Position numbers and translations under genes: made by a program
NCBI GenBank assembly: GCA_021186555.1
Contig: JAJKFL010000005.1
Coordinates: forward strand, 44,077,635 to 44,141,634
Reading direction: 5' to 3'
Length of the DNA: 64,000 nucleotides
Source: Reticulitermes speratus
Taxonomy: Eukaryota; Arthropoda; Insecta; Blattodea; Rhinotermitidae
The notes under the pieces: model-generated
The model's database searches: none
What the model saw: the letters and a program-made list of their open reading frames with translations, nothing else
What the model was told of the DNA's origin: nothing
In this document: positions 48,984 to 61,100 of the stretch, piece by piece
Position numbering within the stretch: position 1 is the first letter of the stretch
How the letters are laid out: every line of letters begins with the position of its first letter

Positions 48984-49899
48984 GCGGCAGAAAGTGCTGA
49001 CACGTTTTAAATCGCCGCAATTTTTATGAATTTAAATTTTAGCGCGCCCGCCAGCTCTCATTTTCAAGCGAGATTTTTGCAACATGTTTATGGTTGGCAC
49101 ATAAGTCTGAAACGAAGAGTGATCAGTGCAGTTCATGTTACTTGTGTCGAGTTGTTGGGAGTCAGAACACAATTAAAACATTGTAAATTAATAAATAATA
49201 TCGGATGATGATTATTTTTGTCTCTTGGAATATGTGAATGGTCAAAACTTTCTGTGTTGGTGTCAAGAAAATCCTTCTGAAATGCATGAGTCTCCTGTTC
49301 CACCCGCCAAGGTAACAGTGCAGAGCGGTGTATCATCTTCCACTGTCATCGGACCTGATATCTTTGAGAATAAAAAACAAGAAACATTAACAGTCAACAC
49401 CGAAATTTATAGAGACATGCTTAAAAAGTTTCTGGCTCCTGAAATGCGTCGTTTATGCATGCGAAACTTATGGTTCCAGCAAGAAGGTTGCCACATCCCA
49501 CATAGCTAACACTTCCCCATGGATACGAAGCGGAACATTTTCCCACGACGACCCATTTTTGGAATCGGAAACATTTCTGGCCTCCACCATCTCCGGACCT
49601 CGTATTATCCAGACATGTCCACCCACGTGTGAGAAAATGAAGACAATAAATCGGAAAGAGTTTCTCTTTATTTCGCTAGAAAACTTACAGAAGGCACTAT
49701 CCAATCTACTTTCTCGGGTGAACAAATGCGCTGCTTGCGAAGGAGGTAACCTGACAGACACCGTTTTCAAGATAAAAGACATCTGTGTATCTGTACCGAA
49801 TTTTCAAAACTTAATGAGTATTTAACATAAATATGTCATCACCAGTTGCATTATTTTAAGTATTATTAAAATATAAAATATGTCAGCACTTTCTGCCGC
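48984..49899 (+). mobile_element. Decayed mariner/Tc1-like DNA transposon
   Basis: Bounded by a perfect 19-bp inverted repeat: GCGGCAGAAAGTGCTGACA at 48984-49002 and its inverse at 49881-49899. Between them, broken frames on the plus strand encode recognisable mariner-family transposase pieces. No clear TA duplication was seen at the outer edges. Unrelated to sei; it sits in the 12-kb intron. Confidence 0.8.
49225..49825 (+). pseudogene. Mariner-like transposase remnant
   Basis: Pieces in different frames: KVTVQSGVSSSTVIGPDIFE (normally VWCGVSS...GPYFFE), MLKKFLAPEMRRL, then WFQQEGCHIPHS, where the catalytic WFQQDGA Asp has become Glu, followed by stops. Near 49690-49790 a shifted frame reads LLSRVNKCAACEGGNLTDTV then FK, the usual transposase C terminus. 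The N-terminal HTH part is not recognisable. The frame breaks and the changed catalytic residue make it inactive. Confidence 0.75.
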
Positions 49900-50620
49900 G
49901 CTTTGGACGTGTACATAAGAGTTTGGTAAGTATTTTTGTGTAGTTATTAACATTTCCGATTTAAAATATGTTCATTTCGATTCCTTGCTGAGTCAACTAT
50001 TCGCAAGATGAAAAATGTACTATAAAATCTGTTCACCTGGATAATAACCTGATGTTTCTCCCTCTCTTTGGCTCGGTCTAACCGCATGCACTAACCCAAA
50101 GAGGGTTGTGTTCATCTACCATCAAATTAATGGTCTGGCTATGCAGCTAATATTAACCCCACCACAATGACCTTTAATCATTCGTTTGGCATTTTCAGCT
50201 GAAGTGATTCGTTTCAGGAGTCTTCTGGTAACAAAAAAATTTTTATTTTTGCTGATAGAGGGCACATGGTTGGCCCTTCTCGCTAATGTCAATTCCCATG
50301 TGTTGGCACGGTTGTTGCGGAAGGATTCAGCGGCAAATCCAATGCATGTTGCCAGGAATCAACGCGCATATTGAAATCTTTCATTGCCAAATGGACCCCT
50401 ACGCTGCAGGCAACACAGAAAATGCTTGTGCCAACTCAATTGGAGGTCTGTATTAATCAAGTTCAGTTAATAAAACGTGGAATGGATTCTACTAGCAGAC
50501 TATTACAGCACGTGACTTAGAAACTGGGCAGTTTCCATTCTTTCTACGCTGCCTTACGTCTCGAAGTGACGATGGCGACGTGATTCACAGATGGAAACAC
50601 GTGGACAGGTATAGAATTTG

Positions 50621-50742
50621 GTTCCTCGCGGATACGGAAATAGCATAATAGACTGGGGTAGCAGTTTGTTCCTTGCGGATACGGAAATAGCACGGTAGAC
50701 TGGTGTGGCAGTTGCGTCCTTGCGTATACGGCAAAAACACGA
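50621..50742. repeat. 47-bp minisatellite, about 2.6 units
   Basis: Units begin at 50621, 50668 and 50715, each starting with a form of GTTCCTTGCGGATACGG; the third is partial and more diverged. Units 1 and 2 share GGATACGGAAATAGCA and TAGACTGG. Confidence 0.8.
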
Positions 50743-50920
50743 CGAAAGACTCTACCCTAAGAACGTCTACGTATTTTGAAAAAAAGACCCAAGCTCGCAG
50801 TCCAGTTGATAGCACTCCTCCGTATTTGATACATCGTGTATATAAATCTCGGCCAGAATAACCACATCAGTTATACCCAGACATAAAAAATATATTATAA
50901 ATGTATTATTTATTGGGTAC

Positions 50921-51206
50921 GGTAAAGGTAAATTTCACCCTAGAACAGGCCATGAAGGCCTAGAGGGGAGTAGAGGTATAGCTCTACTCTTCCTTTAACC
51001 TCGGCGCTAGATGGGGGTGGGTGGTCAACGCCAGGCCTCGGCCGCTTTACCCCCAGGAATGTCCGGGCACCCATTGTACAGGAGGCTGTGTGGGCCCCAG
51101 GGCCGGTCTGGACGGGTGTGGAAAATATCGCCCCCCACCGGGATTCGATCCCCGGACCGTCCAGCTCGTAGCGAGTCGGTATACCGACTACGCTATCCCG
51201 GCCCAC
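50921..51206 (-). mobile_element. SINE family A, full-length copy
   Basis: Reverse complement of the family: tail as GGTAAAGGTAAATTT at the left, head with B box inverse GGGATTCGATCCCC and GACTACGCTATCCCGGCC at the right. Flanked by ATTTATTGGGTAC (50908-50920) and ATTTATTGAGGAC (51207-51219), 11 of 13 identical. Lies about 560 bp downstream of the sei PAS exon. Confidence 0.85.
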
Positions 51207-51497
51207 ATTTATTGAGGACAATTTTTATAATAGGATAATATTCTTGTATGGGAAATAATAAAATGTGGAGGGTATGAAATGTCTACACCCTTTTAGAACA
51301 CTAATAAGTTGGCAACAACCTTCTGCGTATTCTTTATAATTCGCCTCATGGTGACCTGTCTTTTAAGTCGAAACATGTAGCTGCAATACAAAACAAAATA
51401 ATCCGTTCATTTAATCAAGTTGTGTCAACCTCATTTCCTTTACATTTGACTCTTTTGTAACTCAGTCGCTATAGTAACTGAGCTAGTCTTGTTCCCT

Positions 51498-51545
51498 TAT
51501 TATTATTATTATTATTATTATTATATCGTCGTCGTTATTATCATT
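51498..51545. repeat. (TTA)n microsatellite
   Basis: Uninterrupted TTA triplets followed by imperfect TCGTCGTTATTATCATTGTT. Other ATT/AAT tracts: 8460-8481, 17738-17752, 18280-18312, 40780-40807, 41094-41112. Confidence 0.9.
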
Positions 51546-51768
51546 GTTATCATTATTCCCTCACGTGTAGCAGGCTGCGGGTCGGAACGTTCTCTGCAAC
51601 CCTCAGACTCTGTTATTCACAATTAAGATCTGAGGCCTTTCTGGAATGTTAGTGCTTAATCAAAACATGTTCATGCGTCTCCAAATTACAGACAATCATA
51701 CAGCATGTTGACCCCGTGAAGAGTACGCGCGACTATCAACAGGATTACACTACGAATGATCGGCTTAC

Positions 51769-51999
51769 CGTCTTTCCTGTAGTACAGAATTTCAAAGTGC
51801 TTCTCGGCTCCGACGGCCAGAGCCTCCTTGACCACGGCGATGGCGTGCTGCGAGGTGAGAGGACCATATAGGAACTCGCAAGCAGCTGGTCGCTGCATAA
51901 CCTCGGCACGACTGTAGCCAGACAGGCGGCAGAAACCGTCCGAGCAGTAGATGATGTGACACAGACCATGTTGGGCATTGGCCACCAGGAAACTGCGAT
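51769..51999 (-). CDS. sei: seizure/ERG (Kv11) potassium channel, internal exon: core of N-terminal PAS (eag) domain
   Basis: Encodes 76 whole codons of the PAS domain that caps the cytosolic side of ERG-type voltage-gated K+ channels and slows their deactivation. The reading NAQHGLCHIIYCSDGF followed by GYSRAEVMQRP and FEILYYRKDG is diagnostic of the KCNH family; YRKDG and the MQRP context point to ERG rather than EAG or Elk. The acceptor is a clear TTTGTTGCAG at the high-coordinate end and the donor is GTAAGC at 51763-51768. The exon starts with two bases of a split codon and ends with one (the G of the Gly in KDG), which joins in frame to 39403. The upstream exon carrying the start codon and the N-terminal cap was not found up to 64000. 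Longer open frames here simply read through both splice sites. Confidence 0.93.
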
Positions 52000-52098
52000 C
52001 TGCAACAAACATAGCTGACAAGTCTCGGCCTTCTGTAGGTAGAGGCAAACAAAATGTCAATTAACACAAAAGTTTAGAATTCCGGTTTTCCAGAAACA

Positions 52099-52272
52099 AT
52101 CTTGATTTCAGGCTTCCGCCGCGATGTTGATGAAATCTGCGGTTTTCTGGGGTTTTCCTTTCCCACTCGGACTCTTGACCCGTGAGGATGGGACCGATAC
52201 GTTGTCCCGAAACGTCGGTAAACAATTACCACACGACGCCGCATAACACCCCAGAAGACCGCATATTTCATC
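52099..52272. mobile_element. Foldback element family 1, copy with perfect 12-bp flanking repeat
   Basis: Contains the family arms (GGCTTCCGCCGCGATGTTGA; inverted TTGTCCCGAAACGTCGGTAA) although the left arm has lost its middle section. Flanked by TTCCAGAAACAA at 52087-52098 and 52273-52284, identical in all 12 positions. Lies 100 bp upstream of the sei PAS exon 51769-51999. Confidence 0.8.
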
Positions 52273-52899
52273 TTCCAGAAACAAAATTGCGGTTTAATGA
52301 GCCCTACATCCCTATTCGCTTTTTTCTGTTCGTCTCTGGGAACTATTTGTGATTTCCCTGATAACCGGCGACAGGCAGAAAATTAGCTGGATCCAGAACC
52401 GGAAGACGTCTGTAACACGCACTCAGTACAAGCAGTTATACTGCGTGTTCAACCACCATTTACTTTTGTAATCAATCAGAAGTCTGTAAACAAACATCTA
52501 ACAATCAGAAAAACTTGTCATGTGACCGTGACATTTTAGGCCATGCGCAGGTTCAGTCTAAAGGAGAAAAATCATGCCTCCCCTTGTCCTCATCCGGCAC
52601 GCCACTTGTTCCGTCATTTTTCCCTTTCTTACCTACATCTCGTTCCTTCCTTTCTTCTGTATTCCTTTCCCGTTCCTTCCATTTGTCCGTCCTATCGTTA
52701 TCCCTCTCCCCTTTCCTCCTCCGTCGCCAACATGTTGAAACAAGCAAATATCACTCAAAACATGCCAGCACAAGAGAACAATTACAAGCATGATCCGTGT
52801 CTATTACTGTGTTATTTCAACATGTTCCTTGAGGTGAACTTCCCCTTGAGGGCAAACACACATATGGACTTTTAAATATAAAATTCATTTATTTCTTTA

Positions 52900-53128
52900 T
52901 TATTTATTTAACGAAGTTGTCATTTCTTCGGAATACACAGCGTCGAATTATGAGACGATTAATGAACTACGAACTGCAAGGCAACATTCATGACCTAATC
53001 CGTGTTACTGTCCCGGCATCTGCCTGAAGGAACTGAGGAGAATCATAAAATGCCTCGGGACAGGCGTTCTTCAGGCACAGGCTTGCACTTGGAGGCTCTC
53101 GAATACGAAGCAGAGTGCTGGCTTCTGG
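52900..53128 (-). mobile_element. SINE family E copy, diverged
   Basis: TTATTTAACGAAGTTGTCAT, ACACAGCGTCGAATTATGAG, TGCCTGAAGGAACTGAGGAG and CTCGAATACGAAGCAGAGTG follow the family order. The B box is poorly kept. Confidence 0.6.
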
Positions 53129-53279
53129 CACAGCAAAGCTCTGTCCTTTGCCACGTAACTGATGCATTGTTCCCTAAGAGCAAGGAACCTTTCAGCCACC
53201 TAACTGATGCATTACAGCCTAACGGCAGTAAAAGCTTCGGCCACGCAACTGATACTATGTGAAATATTATCAGCTAAGG

Positions 53280-53564
53280 CAGGGCTGGCCAACTTCAACC
53301 CACAGGAGGGCCACATAATTCGTAAGGACTCGCACAAGGGCCGCAATTGTATATACATATATCTAAAAGTACAAAGAAAGATTGGTTTACTGTGTGCTGT
53401 CTTAAAAGTGATGAGTTACAATTTGCGGACATTTTCTCTGCTAATAAAGTTGCCATATTATGTTCTGTAGACCTATTATCTTATATTTGTTAAACTGTAT
53501 TATTGAAACTATTCAGGTGACAGAGGGCCGCAAGCGGCTCGCGGGCAGCATGTTGGTAGCCCTG
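53280..53564. mobile_element. Non-autonomous hAT element (MITE), 285 bp
   Basis: Termini CAGGGCTGGCCAAC and, inverted, CAGGGCTACCAAC are hAT-type. Flanked by the identical 8-bp duplication AGCTAAGG at 53272-53279 and 53565-53572, the size typical of the hAT superfamily. The interior has GGGCCGC repeats at both ends and no transposase. Confidence 0.85.
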
Positions 53565-53581
53565 AGCTAAGGCAAAGCAAA

Positions 53582-53833
53582 CCCGTGATTTCAGGCTTCC
53601 GCCGCGATGTTCATGAGATCTGCACTCTTCTGGAATATTACGCAGCGTCGAATGGTAATCCTTTACCGATGTTTCGGGACAACCTATCGGTCCCATTTGC
53701 AAGGATCAAGAAGTACAAGAAGAAAAGGACTTCTTGACCCTTAAATATGGGACCAATAGGTTATCCCGAAACGTCGGTAAAGTCTTACCACTCGACGCTG
53801 CGTAATATCCCAGAAGAGCGCAGATCCCCTCAC
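53582..53833. mobile_element. Foldback element family 1, longest copy
   Basis: Both arms carry the core TTTACCGATGTTTCGGGACA and its inverse, around a spacer near 53710-53740 containing an AAG-rich stretch. Imperfect flanks GGCAAAGCAAA (53571-53581) and GGCAAAATAAA (53834-53844), 9 of 11. The left flank overlaps the duplication of the neighbouring hAT element. Confidence 0.75.
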
Positions 53834-56194
53834 GGCAAAATAAATTTAAAACTGCCCCTGTGCTTAATTAAGCAAACGCTAGGGAAGTATGTGGAGAACT
53901 GAGATATAGCTCCACGCTCAACACTAAATTTGAGGAGAGATCTCGGCTCCACGCCCCGGCCACTTTACACCGATGCCTATTGAGCGGGCCCCAGTCGATC
54001 GTTGTGTGGGGTTTCCACAAGACTGTGAGTAGTGGGCGCCAGTGACGCTCTCTGTCTTGAAGTGCAACCTTCTGTAACTGGAGATCAATCAAACTACTAA
54101 CAAAACAGGAATAACAAATGAATATCCGGAGGAGTAATCCGATTCTCCTCAGGAGGCCATGACGATGTCCATTAACCGCGCAGCTCCCTACAGACGTTCA
54201 GTTTTGCCCCACCGCAAGACAGCCTCATTAGCGTCTGCATCGGTCCGTCTGCAGACTTCACGGAAGTTCAGACTGCTGTACTCTGGGACGTGACGCCGTG
54301 TGATGTGATAGGAATATACTGACGTTTCACACGATCCTACTGTCTCACTTATCAAATTACATAAGGACAGTAAGTTACTCCGAAAATTCGGTACAATTCT
54401 ACCATACTATACGTCGTCAATTATAGAAGAGAGGAATCTTCACATTCATAACTGTGAGAATTTCAAATCTCATATCACAGAAACAATCTCTGACAGAGGT
54501 TTAAACCGTTCAATTTTGGTCCTATCTGATATGATTTTCGTACATAATAAAACGGTGAGCCAAAAATTTATTTATGATTTACAGTATGTTTCGGAAATTA
54601 TGTCGCTCTTTCAACGTTCAAAAGTGGTTTATTTAGCAAAACATGCTAATTTAGACTAAAATTCATTAAGAAGCACGTGAAGAAAGATCTTGGGTGTTAA
54701 TTCATGCAAAGTTTCCTTGAGTTATGGTGCTGGAAATGCGGTAAAGAGAACTGCATGCACGGCCATCTGGATCACTTAACTGTAAACATGAACAGAACTG
54801 AAGTTGTCTTGGTGCGACTGTACAGAAGCAGGGCAGCCACAGCGACGCGGTATCTCTGTACTCATGTGACATTCTTGTAAATATCAACTTGTACAATGTC
54901 CATAATGGTTATGAAACTTGGTTTCTCTTGCAAAAGAGAAAGCATACCCCGTATAATATGTTCATAGAACGCTGGTTCTTTTTTATGGCTGTTGAAAAAT
55001 TTATGGCTTCCTGTTTTGCACAAAGCTGGATGTACCTCGAATATATTAGCATTGCTGAATAAACAACATAAGTATAGTAGGTTATGCAAGTTTATTCTCC
55101 CGGAATGTTTAACAGTGGAACCTACATACCTACAGGTCTTGATTTGGGCTGATATGTATCATCTGAATATCCTAATTTATAATGAAACATATGAGAATTG
55201 GATGTTTTAGAGCTCATTTTCTTCAGAAGTGCATCCCCGCCTATTACAACATTATGGGAAAAACTGCTTCTGAACGCATCCCTGGCGTCAGTTGGTGTAT
55301 ACACAGCAGTGTAAGAGTGTCTGAGAACAGGGTGCTGAAGACAGTATTTATACCTAAGGGAGAGGAAGTGACAAGAGGAAAGAGAGAACTGTAATGATGA
55401 GTAGGCTCAAAGTTTACATATAAAATTAGGATAATTGAATCAATGATCAGACGGCGGGACGTACAGCCGAATGACGATGACGTAAGAAATTCATTCAATA
55501 TTGTAGCCCTCAAAGATGAGACCGGTTGGGAAATATCAGTGTTACATAAAAGATAATATTAAAATAAATCTTGGAGAAATGGATGTTAAGGTAAGTTTAG
55601 ACGAGCAATATTTAAGGCAATATATGGCAGTAACACGGCTGCCAGATACTTGCAGCAGCAACAGAAAAACACTGAGCAATATACGGTAACGAATCGGGCA
55701 TCTTGCTGAAAGCTGCATGGTATTTCTCACAGACGTGCTAAATATCAAGTAGCTGACCAAGCAGACGAGTGTCGGACGAAAACTTGGGGTTGGATGATGA
55801 GGAATACAACTTCCTGGTTATTGTGAGGCGAGAAACCTTGCATTACCGCTCTGCCGTGTTCAGGTGTCAGTGCGGAAGTCAAGCTAAAGGTACAAAGTTG
55901 TCCCTATGAACGCCATACGCCATAAAGAATATGGTGGAATAGTCGTAGAGCTCCACTCATTCTCAACTTCGGCCATAGAGACAATGGGCAGTCAGCTTCA
56001 CACTCCGGCAGGTTTATCTCCGAGGTGTAACACCCCAGTACTCACTAAATATGAGGCTGAGTGGGTCCCAGAAACTGTCTATGTTGCGTAGGGAATTATG
56101 CAGGTATTTGCGTTCATATAGCTTAAAATAATGACATATACAAAAGCTACGTAGAATTCTGAACACAGGGACAGAAATATTTCACCGAGCAAGT

Positions 56195-56425
56195 TGGTTC
56201 AGGAAAGAACAACTTCCACCTGTACTGTGAGGCGCCCGGTTTCAAATCTCGGCCCAGGCATCGACTGTCTTTCTTTTTGCGATTCTTCTCATTCATTCAA
56301 GTCAAATTCCACGACTGCTTCTTCCCACTTCCTTTCTGATTCTTCGTTCATTAATAAAACAACCATTCGCTGCTATACGTGGTATATCCAGAGCCACTAA
56401 CAGCATCGTTAAATAAATCATATAA
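56195..56425 (+). mobile_element. SINE family E copy, plus strand
   Basis: B box CCGGTTTCAAATCTCGG, then the tail region ending in CACTAACAGCATCGTTAAAT, the forward version of the family 3' end. Confidence 0.65.
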
Positions 56426-56839
56426 AAATATAAATATTAAGAAGAGTACAGGCCATAAACTTTCAGGTTTTCAGGGTGGTATGTATTCACATTTGGGTTT
56501 TGGACATTTAAAGCGTGCAGTTTAGTATATAGGCGCCGACTTTTCGGGGAAAGCATACTGCATTTATATTCAGGATAGAAGATGGAGGCAGCAGGTTCCT
56601 CTGGAACGTTGGTACTTATCTACCAAATTATACAGTGTCAACATCCAGCAGACCGTACTCTTTTAAAGTTCACCTCCGTGAGAACCTCAAATTCCATGTC
56701 AACAATCATTCCTCAAGGTCTGACATGTATGAGCACGCTGATACTGGTGACACTGTATAAATGGGTGGGAGGGAACATGGCTGATATGTTGTTAGACCAC
56801 CATGTATAAAGTTATGAAGTTGTTTACTTATTTGCTGTA

Positions 56840-57090
56840 CTTTAACGAAGTTATCAGCATCTCAGAGTACACAGTGCCGAATAGAAGTAATATTAATGCA
56901 GAATGACTTGGTAAGGTTGTGGGGGGAAAAGCGGGCATGCCCTAATTTTTGGTTACTCCCTCGAAATTTTCTGGAGATACTGAGTAAAATCGCGAAAACC
57001 CTCAGCCAAGGTGACAGGTTCACTTGAACCCGGGACTTCCTGAGTACGAAGTGATGCTACACGCTCGATCTTAAGGTTCGGTCCTTGAGA
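56840..57090 (-). mobile_element. SINE family E copy
   Basis: TTTAACGAAGTTATCAGCAT, ACACAGTGCCGAATAG, then CTGGAGATACTGAGTAAAAT and a well-kept B box inverse (CACTTGAACCCGGGA), ending CGAAGTGATGCTACACGCTC. Confidence 0.68.
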
Positions 57091-57184
57091 CTACGTAGAG
57101 TCGAATGCTAAATGACCAGGCGGGGTTCGGAGTGGACAGGCCAACCGCCGAATATGGGACAGATCGAAGACAGCCATAATATCA

Positions 57185-57401
57185 GGACCTGAGAAGCAGA
57201 AGGGTATAAATATCTGAGATAATACATCACTTTTCTTAGAATTTCAAGCTCTTTCAGATGCAGATGGTTGTTAAGTCCAAATATTGTCCCAGTGTTGCTG
57301 GACCAAGTACTAAAGAACAGTAAGCCACATATTGGTCTAAGAAAAAAGGTGGATTACCTGAAATATATAATTGGACTTACACCCTTCTGCTTCTCAGGTC
57401 C
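57185..57401. repeat. Perfect 21-bp inverted repeat, 175-bp loop
   Basis: GGACCTGAGAAGCAGAAGGG plus T at 57185-57205 is the exact inverse of 57381-57401. Matching stops abruptly at both ends of the arms. Confidence 0.75.
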
Positions 57402-57947
57402 ATATATACTCATGAACACGGTAACAGCGTGGAAATTTGAGGTTATATCTGCCACAGAACGAAAAAGTAACCCGCTTCTGAATCAGCCCTCATTTGAAAT
57501 AGATGAAAGCAGCAGGCCAAGGCGCTGCTCAATTTCACGCCACAATGGGATCACGTGTCATTCTAATGGGTGTGGTGGCCTAATGTCAGGAGCGCTAGAA
57601 TGAAAAGCTTTCCTGCACAAATAAACCTTGAGTAAGAATGTTAATTCTTCGCATGAACACTGTGTTCTGGCATCATTATACGAGGTAAGGCGTGGCTGTC
57701 ACAAACAGTTCGCACGCGTCGCCATTTCAGAAAAACAAATAGTGAATCTAGTACTGTTACGAGTGAATTTTATTATGACGTCAAAAACAATCCAATCTCT
57801 GATATAAGATCCTTTCAGTTCTTAATGGCATGCAGGTTGTGCTACACATTTGTATTTGCTGTTACCAAATACTTGGTCAATTATGAAGCCCACCTAGAAC
57901 TGGGTCACATATCTGCATCTAGGGGCTTAATGTTGGATAGATAAATC

Positions 57948-58190
57948 TTCTTCTTCTTCTTCCATGGCGTTACAGCCCGGGGTGGGCCAGAGCCTCCTTC
58001 TTTTGGGATTCATCCCGAAGGTTTCCTGGTCGATAAGTGTGCATTCTGTAGTGACTGACCGGCTCACTGCCCGCACAAGTTTTTGCTCAATCATGATGAG
58101 ACTGCCAGAGCCATCTGGCAGGCAGTCAGGAGACTTGGGTGAGAAATGGCCGCTTGAATTTTGCTTACGGACACTACTAGTTTGGATAGA
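57948..58190. repeat. CTT tract followed by a possible dispersed repeat
   Basis: A CTTCTTCTTCTTCC run leads into CATGGCGTTACAGCCCGGGG then TGGGCCAGAGCCTCC, a form I have seen as a repeat in insect DNA. The minus-strand 110-codon frame across it has no recognised domain. Confidence 0.35.
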
Positions 58191-61100
58191 TAAATCAATT
58201 GAATGAAAAGAACAAAGGAATGTGCACAAAATCTTGGTAATGAAAGCTATATCTGCCACTTGAAGGGGTAAGACGATGAGAAGGTAACATGACGGTAAAT
58301 CTTGGGGACTCGGCTCAAAAGACGTCTTTGGTACTGGCGTGTTGAACCTTGGGCCCAGCCACCATGCAGCACCACAGCTGTCGGCTGAAAGAAGCTGATT
58401 TGTATCATTGTGTGAAAATTAATTACAGTCAGCACACAAAGGAGATGAGGTAAAGCTCCGTACATCCTGTACAACTCAAATTCTTTGTTTATTTAACGGC
58501 GATTTTTACTGCACACATGTACTAGTATCATACGGGTCTATGTGGCAATCAGCGACCGTTGTATATCTCGGTACTTTGGCTCTTAACACTGGGGGAAACC
58601 ATCAAAAGCATCAGCGACGTCAGATTTTCAAACATTCCGGTCTCATCCACGGGATTCAAACCCCGGTCATGCTATCATAGGAAATAAATTTTAAAATTTT
58701 TGGAAATCATAAAACATGGCTACGTCAAATCATTATACACGCGTTTATTTGTCTGCTGGATTGAGACGCCCAATGAATTAAGAACTCGTTTGTTTGATTG
58801 TTACCGGGGGCTGCTGCGTATCTGAACAGAAGAGCATCGCAATGCGTCAATAAACGCAGACCAGGTCATGATAATGATCATAATGGCTGCATTCTGGTGG
58901 CAGTTATAACAACTAGTCACCTACATTTTTCAGCGGTCGCTACACTTTAACGGACTTTTTACTTCGGATTTTCTTGTCACCGATTATTCCACGTACTTCT
59001 GTTCCACACACGTTACGGCAAACCTCAAATGTTTTAAATGCATTCTGAAATCATTTGTAGAGCTTTTGCAATGATAAACAGCAAAAATGCACCTACCAGC
59101 TTCGCCGTGTCTGTCTGTAAAAACACCAGAACAGATGGATGGATTTTAATGAAATAAATGTAATGAGCTAAATATTTATCGGAGTGGAAAATATTTTGAT
59201 CAGCAAGTTGTTTAGAGAAATGAATCACGCGCTTTATGTCGAATAAAATTTTCCTTCAGTCTCCGCCGCTTTCGAGACAACTAAAAAGAAGTGAGCAAAG
59301 GCGCCACAATTGTTACGCGTTGCGTCCATTTCGTAAATTTTTAATACAAGACGAATGTCAATTTACCTGCTCTGTCCGTACACCCTTATCTGCTTTACGA
59401 TCTACATGTATTTAACTTCACTGCCAAGAAATTACATCCATGTGTACCAATTTTACGGAATTGTTCCTTACAGTTTAAAGGCTCTCATTTAACTTCTAAA
59501 TGACTGAAAGCTTTCGTATCACCTACACAAAATGACAGTGTCTTTCACGCTCCACTGCTGCCATCACTGCAGCTCTTCATTCGCAATTTCTGTTGTTCGT
59601 CACGCATTCTGTTGGCCAAAACCCGAACCACTCCGTTATTAAAGTCGCAAAGCGCACAAACGAAATAGAAACCGTGTACAGAAATCACGACCTGTCTCTC
59701 GCCATGCGGCTGCTGTTTACGTACAGCCATACCGAGGGTGATAAATTGTGTCTGCAGGGCTGAGGAAAACAAAGACAACCTTAAACAGGATTCAAATGTC
59801 TTGGCGATACTCAAAGAAAGGGCCTTCCGAATGCATTTCAATCTTGTCGACTGCCAGGGTCCGGGATTTCCCCTAAACTCACGTGACTTTCTTGTCGTTG
59901 CTTGCAGACCAACCTATCACTGTGGTACGCTGCCGTCAGAGAAGAAAGGCCGCCCCTTTCTATGCCGGCTGACTGCACCACATTACGCAACTGTTTATTA
60001 CAGACAGGAGTGCCAACCATCCGGCATCTCTGCATTATGGCAGCTCTTTGTGTAGCGAATAACAATGTGGCGTCACGAATTCCGGGTATTAACAATCCCC
60101 GACACAAGTTATTCATATTCCATAAACGCTTTCCAAATCTCAAGTTATCTCTTCTGGGTAGTACAAACCAAGTTCACTTCCTCTGTGATAAGCTCATTAT
60201 AAAAGTGTCTTATTTCGACTGTCCTCTGTCATGATGAACTTCGGAGAAACTAAAAGCGTTGGCCGCCATGGACACACCCACAAAAAAAAATAATCTGTTA
60301 GGCTTCGAGGTTTTGTCACTATTGAAAATAATCAGCTTCCTTAACATTCTGTTTCTCAATTACTTTATTTACGTGCGACGCCGTCAGTTGTGCCCAAGAC
60401 CTTCGGCGCACCCATGACATTTTATAGCCTCAAACCAAGGGACTCCGTGTTTATATGACCATCATATAAAGTTGACCTGCCAAACAGACGCGCACCCAGT
60501 ACTTTTCACTAGGTGGGGAGGAGGGCTGACCCTGAGGCTATGTATAAATTATGTTTGATTTTAAACACCATATTATAAAAATAGCATAAATATAACTGTA
60601 ACATAAATTGTTTTCAATTGCATTTATATACATATAAATAAACATGTTTTTTAAGTTCATCTACGACTTCCCAAGTTTTTTATTTTAATCTTCAAAATTC
60701 CAACATACTACTCATCAGCCGATTTCAGTGGCTGATTTCTGCTGAAAGGCAAATCACGTAAAACGTTTATATCATCGTATCTTAAAAATCTGGGTTTTTT
60801 TTTAGTTTTCGATTTTGGGGGGGGGCAGCAGCATGGCAGCCCCCCCCCCCCCCACCTTCTTTATGCGCGACTGCTTCCAAACAGAATAAATCCATAGAAA
60901 AAAAAATACATTGCGGCCCACGGAATCGTACAGGCGTTATAATTTACAGGCCTCTTACGGTCTTCTACGATGTTGCATCATGTAGACAGATATAAACGTT
61001 TCGGAGGAACCTGCTGTCTCCATAAGACAGAGGCACTCCTGCCATCTGTTACTAGCGACAGATACTGCTATCGATCCCTGAACGCTTTGTGTGTTGTTTC

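Noticed and set aside
57927-58259. 110-codon minus frame beginning MADIAF.
   Set aside because: Crosses the CTT tract (Glu run) and a likely repeat; no recognised domain.
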